Shown piece by piece: positions 15,975 to 25,106 of a stretch of DNA of 64,000 nucleotides. Below the pieces are notes generated by a model. The model searched no databases. It had not been told where the DNA came from and saw nothing but the letters and a program-made list of their open reading frames with translations. The DNA comes from Lachnospiraceae bacterium MD308. Lineage in GTDB: Bacteria > Bacillota > Clostridia > Lachnospirales > Lachnospiraceae. The stretch is taken from the NCBI GenBank assembly GCA_010206225.2, contig VIQU02000029.1:25087-89086 (forward strand), given 5' to 3'. Each line of letters begins with the position of its first letter. Position 1 is the stretch's first letter. The translations under genes were made by a program, and so were the position numbers.

Positions 15975-18557
15975 TTGCAAAAGGAGCAATTTGACATTAC
16001 GGGTATGACCTGTTCCGCCTGCTCTGCAAGAATTGAGAAAAGCGTAGCGAAGCTGCCGGGAATAAAGGAGGTATCCGTAAACCTGCTAAAAAACAGTATG
16101 GTTGCTTCTTATGATGAGTCTGTTCTGGATACGGAGGGAATTGTGCAGGCAGTTGAAAAAGCCGGGTACGGGGCATTTCCTAAATCGTTTCAGAATAAGA
16201 AGCAGACTGTAAATACTTCTGCGAAGCAGACAGCACAGCCAGAGGCAAACACAGCACAAAAAGAATACGGTCAGATGAAAAAGCGGCTGCTTCTGTCCGC
16301 ACTGTTTACCATTCCACTGTTCTATATATCTATGGGGCATATGATGGGGTGGATACTTCCCAAAGGGCTGCTTGGTATGGAAAATGCAATGAGTTTTGCT
16401 TTTACACAGTTTCTATTGCTGATTCCGGTAGTGTTCATCAATTTTAAATATTACCGCATGGGTTTTAAGACACTGTTTCATGGCTCACCGAATATGGATT
16501 CCCTGATTGCTATTGGTTCTGGTGCGGCAATCGTCTATGGTATCTATGCCATTTATAAAATCGGGATAGGATTTGGGCATGGCGATATGGAAACCGTACA
16601 CAGCTTTATGATGGATCTGTATTTTGAATCGGCGGGTATGATTCTGACACTTATAACATTAGGTAAGACGCTGGAAGCTCGTGCAAAAGGAAAGACCTCA
16701 GATGCCATTACAAAACTGATGAACCTTGCGCCTAAGACTGCTACAGTGGAGAGGAATGGAATTGAAATACAGGTTCCGGTAGAGGAAGTGCAGGCAGGAG
16801 AAGTTTTAGTTGTAAAAGCGGGGGAGTCCATTCCGGTAGACGGGGTAATTCTGGAAGGGGTTTCGTCTGTGGATGAATCGGCTCTGACCGGAGAGAGTAT
16901 ACCTGTGGAAAAGCAGACCGGGGATAAAGTAATCGGCGCAACAATCAATAAATCCGGCTATTTTAAAATGCAGGCTACGAAAGTAGGGGATGACACCACA
17001 TTAGCACAGATCGTGCGGCTTGTGGATGAAGCAACCAGTTCAAAAGCGCCTATTGCAAAACTGGCGGATAAGGTCAGCGGGGTATTTGTCCCGGTTGTTA
17101 TCGGCATTGCCTTAATTGCGGTTATTGTATGGCTTTTTGCGGGATATGGATTTGAGTTTGCCCTTTCTATTGGTATTTCCATTCTTGTCATATCCTGCCC
17201 TTGCGCTCTCGGTCTGGCAACACCTACCGCAATCATGGTAGGCACAGGGAAAGGAGCATCAAATGGCATTTTGATTAAGTCGGCGGAAGCTCTGGAGGTA
17301 GCGCATAGCATTGATACGGTTGTTTTGGATAAGACCGGGACAATCACACAGGGAACGCCTGTGGTAACGAATGTGCTGGTAAAAGAGGGAATTTCACAGG
17401 ATGAGCTTCTGCAGGTTGCCGCTTCTCTGGAAAAAATGTCAGAACACCCACTTGCAGATGCGATTGTGGAGGAAGCAGAAAAGAACGCTTTAGGCTTTTT
17501 GCCTGTGAATAACTTTAAGCAGATTCCGGGGCAGGGGATTATGGGAGAAATCCAAAATGTTACCTGTCTTGCAGGAAACCGCCGCCTGATGTCTGCACAA
17601 GGCATAGAAGGAGGCGCATTGCTCCAGCTTGGGGAAGCAATGGCTGTGGACGGAAAAACACCATTATTCTTTGCGAGGGGTGGACAGCTTATCGGTGTGG
17701 TGGCTGTGGCAGATGTGGTAAAGCCTACCAGTAAACAGGCAATACAGGAATTATCCGGCTTGGGAATGGAAGTTGTCATGCTTACCGGGGACAATGCCAA
17801 AACTGCGGAAGCAATCAGAAAGCAGGTGGGTGTAGACAGGGTAGTTGCCGAAGTATTCCCGCAGGATAAGGAAAAGGAAATCCGGCGTTTACAGGAGAAG
17901 GGCAGGAAGGTAGCTATGGTAGGGGATGGCATCAATGATGCGCCTGCGCTTGCAAGGGCAGATGTAGGAATTGCTATCGGGGCAGGAACGGATGTGGCGA
18001 TTGAATCAGCGGATATTGTGTTGATGAAAAGTGACCTCTTGGATGTGTCTGCCGCTGTCCAGTTAAGCAAGGCGGTTATCCGCAACATCAAGCAAAACCT
18101 GTTTTGGGCGTTTATCTATAATATCATTGGTATTCCGGTTGCGGCGGGGGTATTTTACCTGTCCTTCGGCTTGAAGTTAAACCCAATGATCGGAGCCTTT
18201 GCAATGAGTTTCAGCTCTGTCTTTGTGGTATCAAATGCTCTGCGGCTTCGCTGGTTCAAAGCAAAGCATCTTGCAAGACCGGAACAGGAAGAAACATATA
18301 ACAGCAGTCAGATAATTTTATCAAAAAAAGGTGAAGGAGAAAAGAACATGGAAAAATTATTGAAGATTGAAGGAATGGTTTGCGGAAACTGTGTAAAACA
18401 CGTTTCTAAGGCGTTAATGGAGATTGAGGGCGTTTCAGATGTCACAGTGCAACTGGAAGCAAAAACGGCATTGGTACAGATGCGCTATGTGGTATCAGAG
18501 GACAGGTTGAAAACAGCAGTTGAAGATGCTGGCTATCAGCTTATAAGTGTTCAGTAG
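15975..18557 (+). CDS. copA: Copper-exporting P1B ATPase CopA with N- and C-terminal HMA domains
   Basis: An 860-residue Cu(I) pump starting at TTG behind GAAGGGA. Features: N-terminal HMA with GMTCSAC (10-16), TGES loop, [13 protein letters not shown] transport site (about 408), DKTGTIT (about 452), [25 protein letters not shown] (about 650). The C-terminus carries a second HMA domain with GMVCGNCV. The linker to it is encoded by a run of seven A's and a ribosome-site-like GGTGAAGGAG, suggesting a fused copA-copZ. A -1 slip on A-AAA-AAA at 18323-18329 would end CopA after about 786 residues at TGA 18332. CsoR follows. Confidence 0.95.
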   Translation: MQKEQFDITGMTCSACSARIEKSVAKLPGIKEVSVNLLKNSMVASYDESVLDTEGIVQAVEKAGYGAFPKSFQNKKQTVNTSAKQTAQPEANTAQKEYGQMKKRLLLSALFTIPLFYISMGHMMGWILPKGLLGMENAMSFAFTQFLLLIPVVFINFKYYRMGFKTLFHGSPNMDSLIAIGSGAAIVYGIYAIYKIGIGFGHGDMETVHSFMMDLYFESAGMILTLITLGKTLEARAKGKTSDAITKLMNLAPKTATVERNGIEIQVPVEEVQAGEVLVVKAGESIPVDGVILEGVSSVDESALTGESIPVEKQTGDKVIGATINKSGYFKMQATKVGDDTTLAQIVRLVDEATSSKAPIAKLADKVSGVFVPVVIGIALIAVIVWLFAGYGFEFALSIGISILVISCPCALGLATPTAIMVGTGKGASNGILIKSAEALEVAHSIDTVVLDKTGTITQGTPVVTNVLVKEGISQDELLQVAASLEKMSEHPLADAIVEEAEKNALGFLPVNNFKQIPGQGIMGEIQNVTCLAGNRRLMSAQGIEGGALLQLGEAMAVDGKTPLFFARGGQLIGVVAVADVVKPTSKQAIQELSGLGMEVVMLTGDNAKTAEAIRKQVGVDRVVAEVFPQDKEKEIRRLQEKGRKVAMVGDGINDAPALARADVGIAIGAGTDVAIESADIVLMKSDLLDVSAAVQLSKAVIRNIKQNLFWAFIYNIIGIPVAAGVFYLSFGLKLNPMIGAFAMSFSSVFVVSNALRLRWFKAKHLARPEQEETYNSSQIILSKKGEGEKNMEKLLKIEGMVCGNCVKHVSKALMEIEGVSDVTVQLEAKTALVQMRYVVSEDRLKTAVEDAGYQLISVQ
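18348..18557 (+). CDS. Possible internal CopZ-like copper chaperone ORF
   Basis: In frame with copA, ATG 18348 has GGAG eight bases upstream and would give a free 69-residue HMA protein ([20 protein letters not shown]...). Such an internal start, or re-initiation after a -1 frameshift at the A7 run, would supply a CopZ chaperone separately from the pump. Only the sequence signals are seen; separate production is inferred. Confidence 0.4.
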   Translation: MEKLLKIEGMVCGNCVKHVSKALMEIEGVSDVTVQLEAKTALVQMRYVVSEDRLKTAVEDAGYQLISVQ

Positions 18558-18568
18558 CCGGGTTGCCT

Positions 18569-18832
18569 ATGAAAGCGAAAAAAGGAAATGTTACCCATAA
18601 ACTGAAAATTGCGAAAGGTCAGTTAGACGGTATCCTGCAAATGATAGAGGAAGATCGTTACTGCGTGGATATATCAAATCAGCTTTTAGCGACACAGGCA
18701 CTATTAAAGAGTGCCAACCAACAGATTTTACAGGCACATATCCGTAACTGTGTCAGGGAAGCGTTACAGACCGATGCAGAAAACCCGAAACTGGAGGAAG
18801 CGTTGCAGCTATTGGAAAAAATGGTGCAATAG
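18569..18832 (+). CDS. csoR: CsoR-family copper-sensing repressor
   Basis: An 87-residue all-helical repressor (ATG 18569; TTG 18563 is also possible, neither with a strong ribosome site). It has the family pattern LKIAKGQLDGILQMIEEDRY, the first Cys in RYCVDIS, then HIRNCV giving the second His-x3-Cys of the Cys-His-Cys copper site. It should release the G-tract operator at 15911 on binding Cu(I). It starts a few bases after copA's stop, so it is co-transcribed and self-limiting. Confidence 0.9.
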   Translation: MKAKKGNVTHKLKIAKGQLDGILQMIEEDRYCVDISNQLLATQALLKSANQQILQAHIRNCVREALQTDAENPKLEEALQLLEKMVQ

Positions 18833-18846
18833 AGCAGATATTTCCG

Positions 18847-18876
18847 ATTGGAGCAAAAGTCCTTCGGATAAGAGCA
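18847..18876. promoter_or_regulatory. 21-bp-spaced direct repeats upstream of MATE gene
   Basis: GATTGGAGCA (GAGCA at 18851-18855) and GATAAGAGCA (GAGCA at 18872-18876) are exactly 21 bp apart. ATTGGAG also occurs twice, 21 bp apart, upstream of the AraC gene (20406 and 20427). Direct repeats two helical turns apart suit an AraC-family activator. Confidence 0.5.
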
Positions 18877-18946
18877 GACAAAAGGGATTGACTTTTAATA
18901 TACTCTATATGGTTAGGCATGGCTAATATAGATATAAGGAGGAAAC

Positions 18947-20311
18947 ATGATGAAACAGTCACTTGATACAAGGACAAAATTATTGACGAAAAGTCCGTTT
19001 CCCCTCATGCTGGAGCTTAGTATACCTGCGGTTCTTGGCATGGTGGTTGTAGGGCTTTATAACATGATGGATTCCATTTTTGTAGGGCAGATGGTAGGCG
19101 CAGCGCAAATGGGGGCGGTATCCGTATCTTATCCGTTTACGCTCATCAATGCGGGTTCAGCGGCGATGTTGGGAGTAGGCTCTGCTTCGGTGCTATCTCG
19201 TGCGATTGGCAAGAAAGATCAGGATACCATAAAAAAGATTATGGGAAATCTGATTGCAATGGTGCTTCTGCTGTCTGTTATTTACACTGTGATAGGTATG
19301 GTATTTACCCGCCAGCTTTTATCTCTGGCAGGTGCCAGCGATAATATCCTGAACTATGCGGAAAAATATCTGCGTATTGTGTTTGCGGGAAGCCTGTTTG
19401 TAAACTTCTTCCAGAGCGCTAATATGGTTATTCGTGGGGAAGGGCAGCTTAAAAAGGCAATGGCTATTATAGCAAGCGGAGCAATCCTGAACATTATCCT
19501 CGATCCGATTTTTATTACGGTTTTAAAGCCTTACGGATTGGGAGTGGAAGCGGCTGCTTATGCAACGATTTTTTCACAGTTCATTCAGGCGGTGATTACG
19601 TTATGGTACTTTAAGAAGAAAAGCGTAAATGTAAAAATCGGACGGATACATATTGACGGGGAATTACTGCCGCAGGTTCTGTCGGTTGGGGTTTCCGCTT
19701 TGCTGATGCAGGTTTTGACACTGGTACAGCAGACAGTGATTTATCGTGTGGCATCTGTGTATGGTGGGGAAAATTCGCAGATATTGTTAGGAGCTGCGCT
19801 GCGTTTCTGGAACTTCTCGTTTGTTCCTCTTTGGGGTATCAGTCAGGGATTTCAGCCAGCCGCAGGGACAAACTACGGTGCGAAAGATTATGACCGGGTA
19901 AAGAAATTGACAGGCGTATTCATTACGGCGGCAACAGTGTTGTCCTTACTGTTCTACATTCCGGTTGAACTGTTCCCGGATAAGGTACTTTCCATGTTTA
20001 TTACAACACCGGGTGTGGCAGCTTCGGGGGCAACCAATTTCCGGATTATGTTCAGTACCTATATTTTACAGGGAAGTTTCCTGATTGCGGTAACGCTGTT
20101 CCAGTCATTGGGAAAGGCGAATAAGGCTACTTGGTTAGTATTGTTCCGGCAGATTATTTTATTTATCCCGCTTTGTGTGGTTTTGCCGATGGTTGGCGGT
20201 ATGGGGATTCGTGGTGTCTGGCTGGCGATTGCCCTGACCGATGCGGTTCTGGTTGTGATTACTGTGTTGATGATGCTTTCAGAATTTCGCAAGATGCCGG
20301 AAACAAAATAG
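18947..20311 (+). CDS. MATE-family efflux transporter
   Basis: A 454-residue membrane exporter with about 12 hydrophobic segments in two similar halves. Family markers include LSIPAVLGMVVVGLYNMMDS and FVGQMVGAAQMGAVSVSYPF at the start, and SQGFQPAAGTNYGAKDYDRV at the domain junction. AGGAGG lies five bases before the ATG. It would expel cationic drugs or metabolites using an Na+ or H+ gradient. A TTAGGCATGGCTAA box and AraC-type direct repeats upstream, with an AraC gene downstream, suggest inducible expression. Confidence 0.93.
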   Translation: MMKQSLDTRTKLLTKSPFPLMLELSIPAVLGMVVVGLYNMMDSIFVGQMVGAAQMGAVSVSYPFTLINAGSAAMLGVGSASVLSRAIGKKDQDTIKKIMGNLIAMVLLLSVIYTVIGMVFTRQLLSLAGASDNILNYAEKYLRIVFAGSLFVNFFQSANMVIRGEGQLKKAMAIIASGAILNIILDPIFITVLKPYGLGVEAAAYATIFSQFIQAVITLWYFKKKSVNVKIGRIHIDGELLPQVLSVGVSALLMQVLTLVQQTVIYRVASVYGGENSQILLGAALRFWNFSFVPLWGISQGFQPAAGTNYGAKDYDRVKKLTGVFITAATVLSLLFYIPVELFPDKVLSMFITTPGVAASGATNFRIMFSTYILQGSFLIAVTLFQSLGKANKATWLVLFRQIILFIPLCVVLPMVGGMGIRGVWLAIALTDAVLVVITVLMMLSEFRKMPETK

Positions 20312-20329
20312 AGTGAGGAAATGTATATT

Positions 20330-20370
20330 GAGCCGATACTTTGTTTGATAAGGTATTGGCTCTTTTCTTT
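20330..20370 (+). terminator. Terminator of MATE gene
   Basis: GAGCCGATACTT (20330-20341) pairs with AGGTATTGGCTC (20351-20362) using two G-U pairs, followed by TTTTCTTTG. Confidence 0.75.
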
Positions 20371-20405
20371 GTTTGCACAATCGGTGGAGATAGAATATAA
20401 TTCTA

Positions 20406-20433
20406 ATTGGAGTGTAAATCCTACCGATTGGAG
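20406..20433. promoter_or_regulatory. Direct repeats upstream of araC-like gene
   Basis: ATTGGAG at 20406-20412 and 20427-20433, a 21-bp period. The second repeat overlaps the ribosome site of the AraC gene, so binding could also repress its own expression. Confidence 0.5.
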
Positions 20434-20442
20434 CAGTATATT

Positions 20443-21489
20443 ATGAAGAAAAGATATATAACAGAGGATGCCAGAAAACATCTGGCGGAACAGATTAACA
20501 GTATAGAAGGAATAGAGAGGACTGCCATGCAGGAAAACTTAGTGAAAAACACAAAAGGGCTGTCTGCGGTTATTCCGAAGGATAATGACGGATATTGTAC
20601 GGTCTATAAAATGGATTGTGCCGATGGTTTAGGACTGATGACAGTTTATCAGGTTTATCCGGGCATACAGCTTATTTACAATGATTTTGAAGCAACAGGC
20701 TGTGAATGGGAAGGTACGCTTGGGAAGAATATATTGGAAATCAACCATTGCAGAGAAGGGTGTGAGGGAAGCAAATTGTTAAGCGGTTCCTGTCTGTATC
20801 TTGGGGAGGGTGATATGTCCATTCATACAATGGATAACTGTGCTTCCGAAATGGCGTTTCCATTAAAGCATTACCGGGGAATTTCCGTTGTTATCAATTT
20901 GGAGCTGGTATCAGAATATCCGCCGCAGACTTTGGCAGAAAGCGGAATTGATATATTGGAATTTAAGGAAAAGTTTTGTGCAGATGGAAACTGCTTTATT
21001 ATGCGGGCGAAGGATGAAATCGAGCATATCTTTTCGGAGCTTTATTCTGTGCCGGACTGTCTGCAAAAGCCATATTTTAAGCTAAAGGTGCAGGAACTTC
21101 TTCTTTTCCTCTGCATGGTGGACGTAACAAAAGAGAAACAGCGGGAAATGTATACTTCGCCGCAGGTGGAGATTGTCAAGGAAATCCATAAAAAGTTAAT
21201 TTCCAATTTGCAGGAGCGTTTTACGATTGAGGAGCTTTCCAAAGAATACCTTATCAATACAGCTACTTTAAAAGCCACATTTAAAGGAATTTATGGACAG
21301 CCTATCGGAACTTACATGAAAGAATACCGCATGAAACAGGCGGCTGTGCTTCTCAGGCAGACGAAAAGCACAATAGCGGAGATCGCAAATCAGGTGGGAT
21401 ATGAGAACCAGAGCAAGTTTTCAACAGCTTTTCGGGATATATTGAAGATAACACCTGCAGAATACCGCAAACAAAATGCCAGTGAATAA
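20443..21489 (+). CDS. AraC-family transcriptional regulator
   Basis: A 348-residue regulator started at ATG 20443 (GGAG nine bases upstream; the longer TTG-started form overlaps the operator repeats). The C-terminal two helix-turn-helix domain is clear: FTIEELSKEYLINTATLKAT and, in the second unit, TIAEIANQVGYENQSKFSTA, then F-RDILKITPAEYRK. The N-terminal 240 residues are a ligand or dimer domain without an obvious enzyme motif. Its position after the MATE gene and the matching direct repeats upstream of both suggest it controls the exporter. Confidence 0.9.
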   Translation: MKKRYITEDARKHLAEQINSIEGIERTAMQENLVKNTKGLSAVIPKDNDGYCTVYKMDCADGLGLMTVYQVYPGIQLIYNDFEATGCEWEGTLGKNILEINHCREGCEGSKLLSGSCLYLGEGDMSIHTMDNCASEMAFPLKHYRGISVVINLELVSEYPPQTLAESGIDILEFKEKFCADGNCFIMRAKDEIEHIFSELYSVPDCLQKPYFKLKVQELLLFLCMVDVTKEKQREMYTSPQVEIVKEIHKKLISNLQERFTIEELSKEYLINTATLKATFKGIYGQPIGTYMKEYRMKQAAVLLRQTKSTIAEIANQVGYENQSKFSTAFRDILKITPAEYRKQNASE

Positions 21490-21592
21490 ACTGGAATGAG
21501 AAGCAGCATAGCATAATGGGAAGGGAGGTCGTTTTGGAGGTCAGAATGAAGATAAGACAAGTTGGTTTATCAGTGTTAGGCAGGTGGTTATA

Positions 21593-22027
21593 ATGGGTAA
21601 GGTGATGATACTGTCTTTTTCGGAGGATGAGGAAGAAGTCTGCCAGAGAATGTTGCAGATTATAAGCGAAAGCCCCCGCTTTGAAGGCTGTAATGTGCTT
21701 CAAGTGGAAAGACACCTTAGTATCGGAGAAATGAAGCTGAACATAGCAGAGAAAAATGTGGTCATACATGGTGCGGAGGTTATGCTTACCAATAGGGAGT
21801 TTGAAATACTGTATTTGTTAGCGCAGAGTCCCGGCAGGATATTCAGCAAAGAGCAGATTTATGATATTGTCTGGCAGGAGCCATATTCTGGCGATTACAA
21901 TATTGTCATGAGCCATATCCGCCATATAAGGGAGAAAATAGAGGACAATCCGGGCAAGCCGCTTTACATACAGACCGTATGGGGCATTGGCTATCGGTTC
22001 AACAAAAATTTAAGCAGCAGTCTGTGA
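21593..22027 (+). CDS. OmpR/PhoB-type winged-helix protein lacking a receiver domain
   Basis: A 144-residue protein; ATG 21593 follows AGGTGG. Residues from about 65 form a Trans_reg_C winged helix (EVMLTNREFEILYLLAQSPG, then VMSHIRHIREKIEDNP and TVWGIGYRFN). The N-terminal part is short and lacks the phospho-acceptor Asp of a receiver. Such stand-alone winged-helix proteins recur in Clostridia conjugative elements. No partner kinase gene is adjacent, so regulation by phosphorylation is unlikely. Target unknown. Confidence 0.82.
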   Translation: MGKVMILSFSEDEEEVCQRMLQIISESPRFEGCNVLQVERHLSIGEMKLNIAEKNVVIHGAEVMLTNREFEILYLLAQSPGRIFSKEQIYDIVWQEPYSGDYNIVMSHIRHIREKIEDNPGKPLYIQTVWGIGYRFNKNLSSSL

Positions 22028-22056
22028 TGTGAAAACAGATTGCTGCTTATTTTTTG
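22012..22056. terminator. Terminator between convergent wHTH and XRE genes
   Basis: AAGCAGCA-TCTGT pairs with ACAGA-TGCTGCTT (22012-22025 with 22034-22048), followed by ATTTTTTG. The stem includes the last codons of the winged-helix gene. Confidence 0.8.
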
Positions 22057-22247
22057 TCCTGTACGCCTAAGAGGTATTCGCAGGATACATGGAAGAACTC
22101 TGCCAGAGCCACCACTTCATAATCCGGGACAAACCGTGTCCCTTTTTCAATCCGTAAAACGGTCAGGTCGCTAAACTCATATCCGGCAAGCTGGAGCTGC
22201 TCTGCAAGGGCTTTCTGTGACAGCTTCCTTTCCGTCCGCAGTTCCAT
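22047..22247 (-). CDS. Small XRE-family regulator
   Basis: A 66-residue Cro/CI-type helix-turn-helix protein: ERKLSQKALAEQLQLAGYEF, then VLRIEKGTRFVPDYEVVALA and a short tail ending YLLGVQDKK. The start is uncertain. ATG 22247 has AAAGGG only two bases upstream, and the frame stays open upstream with NLIGQRVM, which looks like the natural N-terminus of such proteins, but no ATG/GTG/TTG precedes it. It may use a rare start or have lost its start. Probably regulates the element's genes. Confidence 0.75.
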   Translation of the reverse strand: MELRTERKLSQKALAEQLQLAGYEFSDLTVLRIEKGTRFVPDYEVVALAEFFHVSCEYLLGVQDKK

Positions 22248-22319
22248 AACCCTTTGACCGATTAGGTTTTTGGAGTTGTTTTCCTTATTCCAATAGATTT
22301 TAATATCCTACCACCAACT

Positions 22320-22389
22320 TTCTAAAGATGAAGTCCCTTACCATTGATTTTACGAAATATTGTTGATAATATACTTCTAAAGATGAAGT
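22320..22389. repeat. Two 15-bp direct repeats in divergent control region
   Basis: TTCTAAAGATGAAGT occurs at 22320-22334 and 22375-22389, between the small XRE gene (minus) and the gene at 22484 (plus). Likely regulator-binding sites. Confidence 0.5.
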
Positions 22390-22483
22390 GCTAGGGAATT
22401 ATCTTGTTATTGAGAAATTGGGGATTGATAATACTGCCTGTAAAATACAATAATATTTTTAACAGAGAAAGGTGGAAACAAGC

Positions 22484-22819
22484 ATGAATGAAGTTTTTGA
22501 AACATTGTCGGATGTCTTTGAGGAGCTGCGCAGCGAATCGGAGGACAGGGAGTATTCCGTCCAGACGGAGGAAGCAAAAGCAGCCAGCCGGGAACTGAAA
22601 AAGAAACAGAAGGCATTTGAAGCATATCTTTCCAAGCTACCGAAAGAGGACAGGGAACTTTTGGAGGACTATATGGATGCGGTGGATCATGCCCATTACA
22701 AGGAGGAACAGCGGGCATATTATCAGGGATTTGTGGACAGCGTACAGGTTCTTGACGGACTTGGCATTATAAAAAAGCGTATCCGTATAAAAGAGTTTCT
22801 TCAAAAATTCAGCAAATAG
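22484..22819 (+). CDS. Conserved small conjugative-element protein, function unknown
   Basis: A 111-residue acidic, helical protein started at ATG 22484 (AAAGGTGG upstream). It reads VFETLSDVFEELRSESEDRE, then a charged helix and YMDAVDHAHYKEEQRAYYQG, ending with a basic tail. The overall pattern resembles DUF6809-type proteins of mobile elements, but I am not certain. No catalytic motif is visible. It ends in a strong terminator and is divergent from the XRE gene at 22047. Confidence 0.6.
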   Translation: MNEVFETLSDVFEELRSESEDREYSVQTEEAKAASRELKKKQKAFEAYLSKLPKEDRELLEDYMDAVDHAHYKEEQRAYYQGFVDSVQVLDGLGIIKKRIRIKEFLQKFSK

Positions 22820-22824
22820 ACAAA

Positions 22825-22862
22825 GAGGTGGCTGGCAGGACAGAAGGCGAGCCACCTTTTTT
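22825..22862 (+). terminator. Terminator
   Basis: AGGTGGCT (22826-22833) pairs with AGCCACCT (22850-22857) and is followed by TTTTT. Confidence 0.8.
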
Positions 22863-22919
22863 GCATGGTTCAGAAAAATCCAGAAATACTCACGAAAAAA
22901 TTCAGATGTTGGGGATATT

Positions 22920-23267
22920 CTATTCTTTGGGATGTTTGTATGTCCGAAGATAGGCTTCCACAATAGCAAGGATTGTCGTAATCTGTTCCTCCGTACATTG
23001 TGACAGATAGACCAGCAGACGCTTGTAGTCAAGATTGTCTGCCGGGGCGTCCGGATAGAAAAACGGATCGGCGGAAATATGTAAGGCTCGTATGAGCTGC
23101 CCTAGCTTTTCAATGCTTGGCACGTTTCCATGATTTTCGATTTCCTTGATATAGCGGGAGGAAACGCCGGATTTTTCAGCCAGTTCTTCATAGGTCAGTT
23201 TCTGGTCGGTTCTAGCCTTTTTCAGACGGAATCCCATTTCCTTGTCAATTTTCTTTTTTCTTGCCAT
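22920..23267 (-). CDS. XRE-family repressor of conjugative element (Tn916 orf9-like position)
   Basis: A 115-residue helix-turn-helix protein; ATG 23267 has GGAGGTG five bases upstream, which decides the start. The N-terminus has MGFRLKKARTDQKLTYEELA, EKSGVSSRYIKEIENHGNVP, then a helical tail with LLVYLSQCTEEQITTILAIV. It lies divergent from the sigma/HTH pair at 23796, the same position as the repressor in Tn916-type elements. It probably represses transfer functions. Confidence 0.85.
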   Translation of the reverse strand: MARKKKIDKEMGFRLKKARTDQKLTYEELAEKSGVSSRYIKEIENHGNVPSIEKLGQLIRALHISADPFFYPDAPADNLDYKRLLVYLSQCTEEQITTILAIVEAYLRTYKHPKE

Positions 23268-23795
23268 ATATGCACCTCCATGCATAGTGTATATTGCACA
23301 TTTCGCTTTGAAAATGCACTAATAAATCACTTTATCAGAGGGGCATAATGCACACATAAGAATAAAAAGACTTTGGATATTGCATATAAAAAAACGCAGT
23401 ATCCAGAGGTTTTTTGCGTGGCTTTTATCCTTTGGGTACGTTTAGGGGAATTTATGTGTTCTGAACGGTCTGAGGGATATTTTTTTGACTTTGTGAACCT
23501 GTCCGGCTTCTGGCGTGGAAAGGCTCTTTTATAAGGTGTTTTACAGGCAGTAAGACAGGATACACCCTGACAAGTGAATTATACGCTCCCGTAGCGTGTG
23601 GGAAAAACAGAATAGCAGATATGAATAACGTCCAGCGGGCATTTTGCCTGTCCGGGCGTTTTTTATATAAAAATATTTTTTTCAACATTTTTTGCCCTTA
23701 CCCGAACATCAGCCTATCTCCATTTGGCAGATACAACGGAAAGGGAAAAGGCGTATGCCTTTGTCACGTCACAGCGGGGGAGGAGGTGAACTCGC
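23268..23795. other. Divergent control region upstream of XRE and sigma genes
   Basis: No gene is supported here. Several TGCA-centred sites (TATTGCACA, AATGCACTA, AATGCACAC, TATTGCATA) lie between 23280 and 23390 and may be XRE operators. A terminator is at 23627. From about 23695 the sequence matches the start of the first sigma-module copy near 4040. Confidence 0.5.
23627..23664 (+). terminator. Terminator upstream of second sigma module
   Basis: AACG-CC-GC-GGC and GCC-G-CC-GGCGTT form a stem followed by TTTTTT. It insulates the sigma gene from upstream transcription. Confidence 0.7.
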
Positions 23796-24236
23796 ATGAA
23801 GAAACCTTCTCACCATGATGAAATGACAGTCAGGCATCGTTTTGACCGCCTGTGCCAGATGTCGCTGAAAGGCGAAGCAATCAATTATTACAGGCACATG
23901 GATTACCGCAGGGAACATGAAGCCATGTTTTCTGAACTGTCTGAAAAGGAGCTGAACCAGTTGTTTGTTATGGATGAATACGGAGTGGAAAACAGCCATT
24001 TTACAGTGCATGGATATGACATTGAGGTGAAAGACACCCTGATTGCGGAAGCGTTGCAGGCACTTTCGGAGAGGAAGCGGAATGTAATACTGCTTTCGTA
24101 TTTTCTGGAAATGAGCGATGCGGATATAGCAAGGGAGAAGAACCTTGTCCGCAGTACAGTCCATGAACACCGGACACGCTCACTTGAGATTTTAAGGAAG
24201 ATTATGGAGGGAAAAGCAGATGAAACAGAGATGTAA
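23796..24236 (+). CDS. Conjugative-transposon sigma-70-like factor, copy 2
   Basis: A 146-residue paralogue of the protein at 4146, nearly identical in sequence and in its GGGGGAGGAGGTGAA ribosome site. The region-4 helix-turn-helix is intact (LSERKRNVILLSYFLEMSDA, DIAREKNLVRSTVHEHRTRS). The upstream divergent XRE gene makes this copy look like the native end of a Tn916-type element, although xis and int are missing downstream. It overlaps the next HTH gene by 17 bases. Confidence 0.87.
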   Translation: MKKPSHHDEMTVRHRFDRLCQMSLKGEAINYYRHMDYRREHEAMFSELSEKELNQLFVMDEYGVENSHFTVHGYDIEVKDTLIAEALQALSERKRNVILLSYFLEMSDADIAREKNLVRSTVHEHRTRSLEILRKIMEGKADETEM

Positions 24237-24468
24237 GAACAGAGAAGAAAAGAATTTGTTGCCTTTCCATATCATTAAGGCAGCATCAGAAGGCGATGTA
24301 CTGGCAATCAACACAGTCCTGAAGCATTATGAGGGATACATAATCACCCTGTCCACCCGGAAGATGTATGACGAGGGAGGGCGGCTTCATTATTGTGTCG
24401 ATGAAACACTGCGCCGAAGGCTTGAAACAAAGTTAATCACAAAGATACTGGCGTTTGAAGCGGTATAA
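24220..24468 (+). CDS. Conjugative-transposon helix-turn-helix protein, copy 2
   Basis: An 82-residue paralogue of the protein at 4570 (LLPFHIIKAASEGDVLAIN ... RLETKLITKILAFEAV). It is coupled to the upstream sigma-like gene. The DNA between and after the pair is also conserved with copy 1, but with scattered substitutions, so the duplication is not recent or came from a related element. Confidence 0.82.
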   Translation: MKQRCKNREEKNLLPFHIIKAASEGDVLAINTVLKHYEGYIITLSTRKMYDEGGRLHYCVDETLRRRLETKLITKILAFEAV

Positions 24469-24489
24469 AGGGCGGTTCGCTGCCCTTTT
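24467..24489 (+). terminator. Terminator after sigma/HTH pair, copy 2
   Basis: AAAGGGC/GCCCTTTT stem directly over the stop codon; covaries with copy 1 at 4817. Confidence 0.6.
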
Positions 24490-24650
24490 CCATAGCTGAC
24501 AGATTTACAGCGGTGTACCTTGCTACGAAAATAAAACTCGTAGCCAAGAACTGAACCTTGACAACAAATGTTTTCAACAATCATGGAAGCATCACGATAA
24601 AGCAGTCATATAAATGGCTGCCGTCAGTGAAATATTGGTATTACAAAAAA

Positions 24651-24810
24651 TCAGGCTTGCGCTTCCACATGGTAGCCATGCTTCTCTAATTCACGTATGT
24701 ATCGGGAAAGCTGTTTTTGTTCGCTGCTTTTACGTCTGGCTTCAAAACAGGATTCATCGAAAAGAGTGCCTTGCTTTAGCATGGTGTAAATAATTACAAG
24801 AAGTTTTCGT
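24651..24810 (-). pseudogene. IS110 transposase C-terminal fragment
   Basis: Encodes about the last 52 residues of the IS110 transposase seen at 5001 (from KLLVIIYTMLKQGTLFDESC to the same stop). The rest of the gene is absent, so it is a remnant. Confidence 0.8.
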
Positions 24811-24946
24811 GAAGCTTGCTACGAAAATAAAACTCGTAGCCAAGAACTGAACCTTGACAACAAATGTTTTCAACAATCATGGAAGCATCACGATAAAGCA
24901 GTCATATAAATGGCTGCCGTCAGTGAAATATTGGTATTACAAAAAA

Positions 24947-25106
24947 TCAGGCTTGCGCTTCCACATGGTAGCCATGCTTCTCTAATTCACGTATGTATCG
25001 GGAAAGCTGTTTTTGTTCGCTGCTTTTACGTCTGGCTTCAAAACAGGATTCATCGAAAAGAGTGCCTTGCTTTAGCATGGTGTAAATAATTACAAGAAGT
25101 TTTCGT
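24947..25106 (-). pseudogene. IS110 transposase C-terminal fragment, second unit
   Basis: Same 52-codon remnant as at 24651, in the second unit of the tandem duplication. It ends just before the left end of the transposon at 25114. Confidence 0.8.

Noticed and set aside
16958..18091. Long minus-strand ORF opposite copA
   Set aside because: Mirror of the copA codon pattern; no start signal and a low-complexity Ser/Ala/Thr product.
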